Assembly (NCBI GenBank): GCA_013076295.1
Contig: RQOL01000466.1
Span: 6,429,080-6,493,079, forward strand
Source of the DNA: Sanderia malayensis
Lineage: Eukaryota; Cnidaria; Scyphozoa; Semaeostomeae; Pelagiidae
DNA: 64,000 nucleotides
Reading direction: 5' to 3'
Shown: positions 55,620-64,000 of the stretch, piece by piece
Layout: every line of letters starts with the position of its first letter
How positions within the stretch are numbered: position 1 is the first letter of the stretch
The notes under the pieces: generated by a model
The model's input: the letters and a program-made list of their open reading frames with translations, nothing else
Told to the model about the DNA's origin: nothing
Databases searched by the model: none
Made by a program: the position numbers and the translations under genes

Positions 55620-56682
55620 CTTTTCAGTCAATGAAAGAGGTCCTCCCCTCCCATACCCTGATTTCACGACTGAAATTATTAAAGAAGGCGAGGTTTTGTA
55701 TAACCTTCAGAGAGGAACTGACGCACTTTTAGCTGCTGTCAGAACAAGTACATAGATGGTACCCAATAGCCCCCCTAATTCCCGAATTCCCGCTATGATT
55801 TTCGCACAATTTCCGATTCCCGACCACGGTTTTTAAGGAATTACCGCCTTGTACCTAAAGGAGCGATTCACGATTCCCGGAAAACTTATTGTTGAAAAAG
55901 GCCCTTCCCGATTCCTGCCGAAGATATAGGGTACCCTCGACATATGGAATTGAGTTGGGCAGGGCAGATTCATTAGAAACAAACTTTTGAAAATCTCATA
56001 TCCACTGAGTAAATCGACGCTTTGCGATATTTTGAGTGTGGAGCATCTCCCCCCGTAATCCCAGAAGCACTAACCCTAACATTCTGGTGATTCACATGAA
56101 ATAAAGATATGGTAGCAACTACGCTGTTACAATGGTCCGAAAAAAATTCCGGATGCCTTCAGAACAGGGGCGCATTGCCCCCTGCCCCCCTTTCCCGGCC
56201 ACGGCTCCACTGCTGCCAACTTTCATAGCCAGAGACTCCTATCACGTCAGATGACTTTTTTACAACAGGGTGTCATCCATCACAGCGACGACGACAACTA
56301 TGCGATGCCCATGGCCACGTCCCGTTCAAATGTCTGAATGGAGTAAAAAAAGAAAACAAGAAACAGAAATTCATATCTTTCAGAAAATGAAATTGATTCT
56401 ATATCATACATTATATATCATATTATTATTTATGACAAAATATTAATACACCTAATACCTCTAAAATTATCAGACCCGAGCATCATGTGACTGAGTTGGC
56501 AACGAGCCGTCATAAAAGGTAAATACAGTGATAAGGACACCTCAGAGTCGACAGATAAGAGCAGGGATCTATTTATTTCAATGGTAATTTAGGCCCCTTT
56601 TCCACTACAACAGTGACAATGTATTTAAGTGACTTGAAAAATGACAATGATCCTTTTACCTCCCCCCCTGTAAATCCGGAAA
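55620..56682. other. Gene-free stretch
   Basis: A possible small MITE lies at 55757-55935 (GGTACCCAATA/TATAGGGTACC ends, CCGATTCCCG repeats inside). Otherwise nothing supported. Confidence 0.4.
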
Positions 56683-56826
56683 ATCTTTGGTCGTACGGTC
56701 ACTGATTTGAGGAAGGTCTACGAAAAACAAACAGAGAATCCCACCCCGGAGACCGGAAAAATTACGCTCGTACGGTCGCTGACTGGAGGAGGATCCACGA
56801 AAAACAAACAGAGAATCCCCCCCCCC
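56683..56826. repeat. Tandem duplication of about 73 bp
   Basis: Two diverged copies each contain CGTACGGTC(A/G)CTGA and ACGAAAAACAAACAGAGAAT. Confidence 0.85.
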
Positions 56827-57285
56827 GATATTATTGTTTTTAGTCTATTTTAACCAAGAAGATGTAAGAGAAATTAAATAATCAAAATCAATACTTTTAG
56901 GCAGAAGGCAGGCTGTAGCCTGAGTACAAACAAGTTCTAACTGTCGTGAATTGTTCTTGCAACCTTTGTAACAAAATTATATTGATATATTGTTTAGGTT
57001 GAAATTGGGGCTACAAGCTGTAATAGTTGCGGAAATTCATCTCGCAACGTTGTTGCAAGCAAGTTTCAAGAAATACTCATCGAAGGGCATTTCACTCTTC
57101 AGAAAAGTGTACGGGATTTCCATTATAACAAAAGGATTTCCCAGAGATTTCCTTTAATACAATCGGATTTCCATGAAAGGTGTACGAGATTTTCATGGAG
57201 TGATTTGCCCTCGATTCTCATCGCGAAAAAGGGCCTTTACTCAAGTAAGGAACGAGTGGTACCAAAAGCCCACGGCGCAGAGCCC
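56827..57285. other. Spacer, nothing supported
   Basis: Contains repeated GGGATTTCCAT/AAAGGATTTC phrases (57110-57190); no gene. Confidence 0.4.
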
Positions 57286-57865
57286 AGAGGCATCAACGCA
57301 AATTTTTGGGCCCCGAAAATCGCAAAAAGACTTCGGCCATATGCAATGGGGCCAAAGTTGTGTCGAAAAATATATCCACACGATTTGTATCCCATACGTG
57401 TTGTGAGAAACAAGCGAGAGCGACTAGCGCGTTTGAATTTTTGACAACCTACTATTTTTACGGTTCAATGGTCATCGACCAATGGTCATCGACCACATAA
57501 TCAATGACCATGTGACACCAAAAAGAATCGAAAATTCTCGCTTGACGTGTATTTACTAAGTTCCCTTGCTCAGAAGCAATGTCTGGCACACGTTGATAAC
57601 AGTTGTTTCAATGAAAATTCCAGCAAATGCGACCAAGTCAATTTCTAGAGCAATCTTCGTTCTCGGAGCTAGTCGACTTCACCGATATCCGTGCTCGCAC
57701 GCACTCGCACCCTTGCTCGCTTCAACTTTCTTCCTTTAATTTTGACCCCTTGTTATATTTCAGACGAAGTTAAGTCATCTTGTGATTGTTTTCCATGTTC
57801 ACATAACACACTAAAATGACCAAACAACATTTTTGTGGATGTTCATTTTTTGCGTTGATGCCTCT
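57286..57865. mobile_element. AGAGGCATCAACGC-family MITE, copy i (shortest)
   Basis: 580 bp with inverted ends AGAGGCATCAACGCAAA and TTTGCGTTGATGCCTCT. TTAA follows at the right (57866-57869), while the left flank is GCCC. It contains CGGTTCAATGGTCATCGACC and a 14-bp direct duplication of AATGGTCATCGACC. Confidence 0.78.
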
Positions 57866-58738
57866 TTAAGCCCAAAACTCAATCATGAATGAAGCACATG
57901 AGAGGAACGACGCTTCACTTGATTAAGTACATTACAAAATATTTAGCTCAACCCGAATAAATTGGCTCGACCAATCTAGTTGAGAAGTAAAACTGTGGCA
58001 CGATGTCGAATCAAACTTTGCGCTTATCATGTGCCTAACCTAATGCATTAGACTGATTACATGGTCGCAGTAAATCGCTAATGATAAGTGATAATGATAA
58101 TAATTACTGATAACCAATCGTGATATTTCTTGAATTACTCTTTTCACCGCGTTCTCGAATTTATCACCGAGCACTCGCCAATTGAGTGTATCATCGAACC
58201 ATCAATCTTTACCGACCTTTGTATTTGTACTTGCAACTCGACGCAAAATACAGCATAAAAATCTAAATTTTTATGCCCTGTCAAGGCTGAAGTGAAATAC
58301 CTGACAAAGGTGAGTTGACTAATGTTAAATTATTAGAGCTTTATCAAGTAACTCTATGACCCTCGCTGACAGATATTAAAGCAATTGTCACTGCGCATTG
58401 GCCTCGTTTCAATGGGCGACAAAAAAGTGATTTTTGCAGTGCAAAATTTTTTCTGTCATATTATAAGTCCCAGTATGAGCGGTCTCGGTTTGGCATTGGT
58501 CTGGGTTTTATGAGCGATTACTAGGAGTTATGTAATCAGTCTCCTAAAGGATAGATTATTTAGATAATTATGAATGATTTTGTTAACTTAGTGTTTCCAA
58601 GCGCCATTTTTAATGCAAGGAAATGAAATTGGAAGGTGCGCTAAATTCTTTTACTTCATGTAACAGTTTGAAAGGTAACTCGCACCACTTATTTGGTTCG
58701 ACGTTTGATTCAGTACCGTGCTAACGTTACGAATGCAT
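57866..58738. other. Gene-free stretch before unit C
   Basis: ATGATAAGTGATAATGATAA runs at 58080-58110. No gene seen. Confidence 0.5.
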
Positions 58739-59306
58739 TCCTTTGAATGGCAGCAGATGAGAAGCAAAAAAATCAAGATTTGTAACTGGCAAAGTCTTTT
58801 ATCATACTTATTGTCTTTTCACTACTATGCCTACATTGGCTACTAACAGTTATCTAGAGCATAGGTTGACAAAATACATGAAAATATGCGAAGCATCTGA
58901 CGTGCAATTCTACAGTTATTTCCATTTGTCTGCAAGCGATTTGATGAAAACGATTAAATTATTCTATTTCTTGTTGATTTATTATCACGTGGAAGTCCTC
59001 TTCCTCCCCTTTGCTCGCATTGCCAATCTGACTGCATGACCACGTCAGTTGCACGACATCTCATACAGACTACCCTGAATCCTGGATGACGAACAAGAAT
59101 GCCATTAGTGTATGCACAAAAATGATAATATGAAACAATTTGTGAAATGTCATTTACCTCATACCCCCGTCAACTGTCCTCCTGTGATATCAGATGATGC
59201 TTAATTTTCTAGCAAATAATTTTCTACCTAAGCAAATTGGCATTTATTGGATATAATAAATTAAATACATTTTTACCTATCGAAAAATACAGTTTGGTCA
59301 TTTATA

Positions 59307-62300
59307 TTAACTAGACATTGATTCTCTGACAAGACCAACTTTAAAAGCCCATCTATAAATTTCGCTATAATACTTACGAATGCATTCCCAGCAACCAAAT
59401 AATTTTAAATCACACAGATGATACGAATGACCTTCGAAACAATATAACTATCGTGCATTGTCGGATACCATTGACGATATCGAAGAGCTGCCTTCTTCAC
59501 GCAATCGGTAACTTTACCGCACAGTTCTGGTCATCAGCTGGTAAGCATGCCTTGTTCTTCTCGTTCCATTGATATATTCCTAAGGACAAATACACTCTCA
59601 TTGCCAACGGGATTTCCCGCTCCTCCGTTGGTGTATTAGGCCTCGTTCGTTTAAGCTTCGAGCTGGCAGTATTTCCCTTTGCTTTTTGCTTTCTTTCCAT
59701 TTGTTTCTCCCTTTCATTCTCTTCACCTATGTACTTCTTCACATGATTTATCACTTTCACACATTCTTTGGCTGTGTTGGGGATCAATCGTGTCAACACC
59801 GAATCTATGTTGCTCGAGTCAACTAACATTGCCTCTTCTCTCGCCGCTACATACTTCTCTGATACTGATGATTTTTTGGCTAGCTCACAAGCTGGCATTG
59901 CAGCTGTTGTGACAAGTGCTGCTGCTTCTTGTTCCTCTGTTACTTTGGAGTTTGCATTTACCCACTTAACTACTTGGCATGAAGGTGAGTCCGTGCTTTT
60001 ATCTTCTTTATCGCTCTCGTCGTCAGGGATCACGATTACTTGCCTTGGTTGCTTCGTTGCCGATCCTGGTGCGTCTTTCGTCTTCTTAGCTGGTTGAAGT
60101 TTTTTCATGGAGACAATACTCACCTGCTTTGCTGCTTTCTTCGCGTCAAATGCAAGTACATTCTCGTTCTTACTATGCTCACCTTGCCGCTTACAGCTTG
60201 CACTACTACGCTTGTCGTCGTGCTTTTCATGAACCGGAGGCATTCGGGAAAATTCTCCAGCTCTTTCTTTTCTTGTTGCTCGTAGATAGTGTACCTTTTT
60301 AAGTGGCTTGGTTATAGGGATTGGATCTTCTTTCACCAGTTCTTGTAATTGCGCTTTTAATTTTGACTCTCTTCGTGATCGCTTGATTGGCTTCCTTATG
60401 GGCATGCTTGATTTTTTGGGCATGGCATGATTGGGGAATTGGTTTGCAAAAGTCGCGGCTGGCTCAGTCAACGTAGGCAGCTCAAGCATCTCAGAATTAG
60501 ATACATGCTTGCTACTGTTGTTGAGTGGTATGAAGCGACGGTGAAATTCATTCTTCTTTACTTGCGTTTGTGGTGGTAGATCTTCAATGATTCTGCTTAT
60601 TATCTGAAATCTAGGCTCTGCTTTTTTGACCTTGTTGGCACTGTTGTTGATGCTAAGTGGACAGTCAAACTGAAGAAGTGAATCCGTGTGCATGGCATTA
60701 CCACTGTCTTGCTCCGATGCCAATTCAAGAAGATTCTCTACAGCTGCATGGGTTTCGTTATCTGAAAATTCCGAATGATTGCTACATCCTGCTTGCCGGG
60801 ACAATTCTCTCTCTTCTTCCTTCTCGTCTAACTTGCTTGATCTGACATCTTTCGGTGGAGGCGATGGTCTTGTATAATATTCTAGATCAAAGTCCAGAAT
60901 ATCTGCTACGTATGAGTCTTCTACTTCGTAGTCACCTTCTGTGCACTTTTGCTTGTCGTGACATTCTGGCTGCATAGCTTTTGTCTCAGCATTTGCAATA
61001 TCCAGCCTGGCATCTTTCGGTGGAGGCAATTGTCTTGTATAATATTCTAGATCAAAGTCCAGAATATCTGCAACGTATGAGTCTTCTTCTTCGTAGTCAT
61101 CTTCTGTGCACTTTTGCTTGTCGTGACATTCTGGCTCCATAGCTTTTGTTTTAGCAATTGCAATATCCAACCTGGCATCTTTCGGTGGAGGCGATGGTTT
61201 TGTATAATATTCTAGATCAAAGTCCAGAATATCTGCAACGTATGAGTCTTCTTCTTCGTAGTCACCTTCTGTGCACTTTTGCTTGTCGTGACATTCTGGC
61301 TCCATAGCTTTTGTCTCAGCATTTGCAATATCCAACCTGGCATCTTTCGGTGGAGGCGAAGGTCTTGTATAATATTCTAGATCAAAGTCTAGAATATCTG
61401 CTACGTATGAGTCTTCTTCTTCGTAATCACCTTCACTGTTGTCTTGCTTTTTATCCAAACCAGGCCTATCAACAGCACTTTCTTCATTGTCGCCTTCATT
61501 TTCCTCGTCTTCTTCGTCATCACTTAATTCCAGATCTTTATACCATTCTTCGTTTGCATGTGTATGTTCTCCTTCATCGTCATTGCCTGCGCAAATGTCC
61601 GACATAATTTCCTCTCCCTCATCCCGCCTTGTCCCTCTTCTTCAATTTCAGATTGATTATTTCATCAAGCTTTAAGGTGGTGTCGTTTTCCGTCCCAGGC
61701 CCTTCATTTGCTACGGCTCGTTCCAAATTTCCACAACATCTTCGTCGTTAAAACTGACTTGTCGTTTCTACACGACGAGCCTCTTGGGTGGATAGGTCAA
61801 CTTTAGCCATGTGAACATTCTTTGCGTCGACATTTGTTTCTAGGAAGTTAATAAAATCTGAAACAAAATCATCAGTTAGTTTCTCCTCGTACATACCTTT
61901 ATTTCGTCGCTGCTGTTGCATTTCGTTGCCATTGCTACCATCGTCCAAAGCTGCAATTGCTAAAACTTCACAAATAACATCAATAGTTTCCTTATCTGAT
62001 ACTACTACCTGACTTTGCTCGCTTGTGTTGACAACTGCGCCTGCCTCCTTTGCCGGAAGAACGTTTACAATACCGGAAGTTATTTCATGGATGATTCTGA
62101 TGACGTTGTCATCGAGAAGGCAAGAAACATCTGTATTCCTGCAGCAGTGGTCGGGAAAAAAGGCTTGCACTTGGCCTACCCTTGTATCGATTTCTGTCAT
62201 ATTATCATCGTAACCGAAATAATTGGCAAACGTGGAAATGTTTGTGAATATTGACATCATTGCTTTATTGCAACAGTCACTTACCATTGCAGCAGATGTC

Positions 62301-63915
62301 AGCTCTCTTAGCCAATTTTGACGGTCACGAGCTTCACTCTGAAATATATGTTACTTGTCATTAGCGTGGGGAATGTGAAAGAGATGAGAGAGAGACACAT
62401 CTCTCAAATTACGACATCTACATTGATGACTTGGGCCAAGTGGCATCTTACCTGCTGAAATTGCATGTGAATGTTATTCCACGTGACCTTGAGCAGCAAC
62501 AAAGTACACACCAATGATTGGGTATCGCTAGGAACTGAATCCTTCAACTGTTGAGATAGAGCAAAAGTAATCATGCCGCAATTGTAATTAATAACGATCG
62601 CGGATTACTTGTTGACCGTACTGTAATTCGCTACAATGTGACATGCTCATATGTATTTGTGAAATATTAGCTAAAAATACTTATGAATTGTATTCATTTT
62701 CCTGTTGCTTCAGTTCTCTGATTACTTGTAAACAACTGTTTATTCTGTCAACGAGCTAGATTAATGAGTAAGAATGATTATGATGGCTTTCCAAATGAGT
62801 ACATCTAAGAAATGAGCAAACTTGACTACTCGATCAAGCGTGATAAGAGTGCTTACAATAGTGGCAGAATGCTTCATCCAACCCCACTTGCCCTCTGGCC
62901 ATTGCCATGCAAAAACAGCTTTCTCACGGTCGTGTGCACCTTCTTCTAGGAACAACGTTGGTTGGTTGGGCCGGGGGGGGGGCAGGCAGGTGGCGGATTA
63001 GGAATGCGGGCACAGTTTGAAGAGTCAACAATTTCCCTGCATTCTGGCCACTATTGCAGTAGGTATACTAGATGCGATATTACCTGAATCCTGAAAGTTG
63101 CCTGCTTGGTTCCATGAACAGGATTTTGAGGATCGGCATCGACATACTCATCACACAGTTGCTTCACGACGTGGAAAATCAGATCTGCAATTAAGTCGAT
63201 TTTCATTAACATCATTCAGTAATAAGATACCAGGTACGTGCCAAGAAAGGGAAAAGATGTTATCTTACCAATGCCTGTCTTCAATTGGCAGAGAAGCCCA
63301 AGACGTCTTGTCTCTTCGAGTCGACGAACGGGACCTGTATTTGTAATTCGTTGAATTAGTTGTCACGAAAAGCATTGAAAATCTTACACTTGTTAATCAC
63401 CATGTCCTACAGGGTAAGTTTTAAAAAATACTAAAGTTTCTACGTAGCATAGAGCTGCCTTCAATGATGAACATATAAATAGCAAAAAGCCTCCTTTTCA
63501 TGCTTTCTAATTAACTAACTCGATATCGAGGCTCCTCCTTTCACGGCAACATATTGATACAGTTTCAACAGTACCATGGCAACAAATGTAAACAAATCAA
63601 CCTCTTTCTTCCCGAGAAGTTATTTAGGCCCAAATTTTGAATACTGATTATTCGAAAATTTCCATTTTGCGATCGTTCACATATATATTATCAGATAGAA
63701 CTGGCTTTGCGTGCTAGTTTTTTTTAGGCAATTCTAAACAAATTGCATGCTACTGCCTTCAAATTCAAAGAAAATTGTTGTCCATTTTTAAGCGTCGAAT
63801 GAAAAAACTCGAAGGGTGAAGATGAATTTATCGAAGTTAAAGACGAAGTAGATGCACTCACCTGTTGAAGACAGCCTGTTGTTTGATTGGTTGAACCGGT
63901 ATGTGTTTGAGCCAT
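59307..63915 (-). pseudogene. Acidic-repeat gene, copy C: four repeats, frameshifted
   Basis: Exons by comparison: 63915-63862, 63334-63269, 63184-63084, 62547-62452 and 62338-59307. Exon 2 is 66 bp rather than 67 (GAAGAGAC against GAAGGAGAC), a frameshift. In exon 5 the frame breaks near 61750 (ending RRVETTSQF), resumes at 61605 (MSDICAGNDDEGEHTHANEE) and breaks again near 59510 (KLPIA). Between, 702 codons are open and carry four 55-residue repeats, the SUMO-interaction-like VIVIPDDESD and the basic clusters. It keeps the longest repeat array of the copies. Likely a recent pseudogene unless some breaks are sequencing errors. Confidence 0.78.
60845..61431 (-). repeat. 165-bp coding tandem repeat, four units, copy C
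   Basis: Unit starts at 61431, 61266, 61101 and 60936, exactly 165 bp apart, each coding for the VADILDFDLEYYT core. Confidence 0.92.
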
Positions 63916-64000
63916 GATGAAACTAGTACAGCACAACTCAAATTCAGCGTGTTTCGCAAGCGAAGAAAAAAGCTACCGCACTCTGTGATTGCTTTCAATG

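Larger units (their letters stand above)
58739..64000 (-). repeat. Duplicated unit, copy C, inverted
   Basis: It matches copy B in reverse from 28780 or earlier to 33750. Homology ends at 58739, before the E2F-like motif, so C lacks the 97-codon ORF and the XRCC3 exon. It runs off the window at 64000. Confidence 0.92.

Noticed and set aside
57173..57500. Overlapping plus-strand ORFs of 60-80 codons
   Set aside because: They run across the MITE border at 57286 and show no domain.

Overview
The window is animal nuclear DNA: AT-rich, intron-bearing, very sparse in genes and packed with transposons. It is most likely from an early-branching marine invertebrate, with a cnidarian as my best guess. 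The reasons are the Penelope-like, BEL/Pao and RLE-type non-LTR retroelements, the dense miniature inverted-repeat elements, and a group III phospholipase A2 next to an OTU-like gene. The phylum is inference; nothing in the sequence fixes the species.

Layout. 1-7589: the end of one copy (A1) and the start of a second copy (A2) of a ~5.7 kb duplicated unit carrying an uncharacterised acidic-repeat protein gene. A1 is interrupted by a 2.8 kb inverted-repeat transposon with a perfect 9-bp target duplication. A2 is cut by a Penelope-like element. 7590-25000: nested retroelements. A non-LTR retrotransposon on the minus strand (10188-21437) was hit by a complete BEL/Pao LTR element (12594-21248), which was itself hit by a 1.7 kb TTAA element. 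A 3.5 kb inverted-repeat element lies beside them. 25250-26188: a three-exon nicotinamidase gene. 26549-27781: a minus-strand OTU-like gene whose first exon is broken by a hAT-type miniature element. 28653-34355: the most complete copy (B) of the duplicated unit, followed by one exon of XRCC3. 37155-39943: a minus-strand, multi-exon secreted group III phospholipase A2. 40200-58700: a layered transposon graveyard in which many insertions can be ordered in time from target duplications and uninterrupted sibling copies. 58739-64000: an inverted third copy (C) of the unit.

Host genes I would defend are the nicotinamidase, the phospholipase A2, the XRCC3 exon, the OTU-like gene (probably broken) and the multi-copy acidic-repeat gene family. 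In that family the visible part of A1 is open, while A2, B and C carry frameshifts, an insertion or a changed splice donor. The family protein has 55-residue acidic repeats, basic nuclear-localisation-like clusters and a SUMO-interaction-like motif. I recognise no known family for it, and it is the best candidate here for something undescribed.
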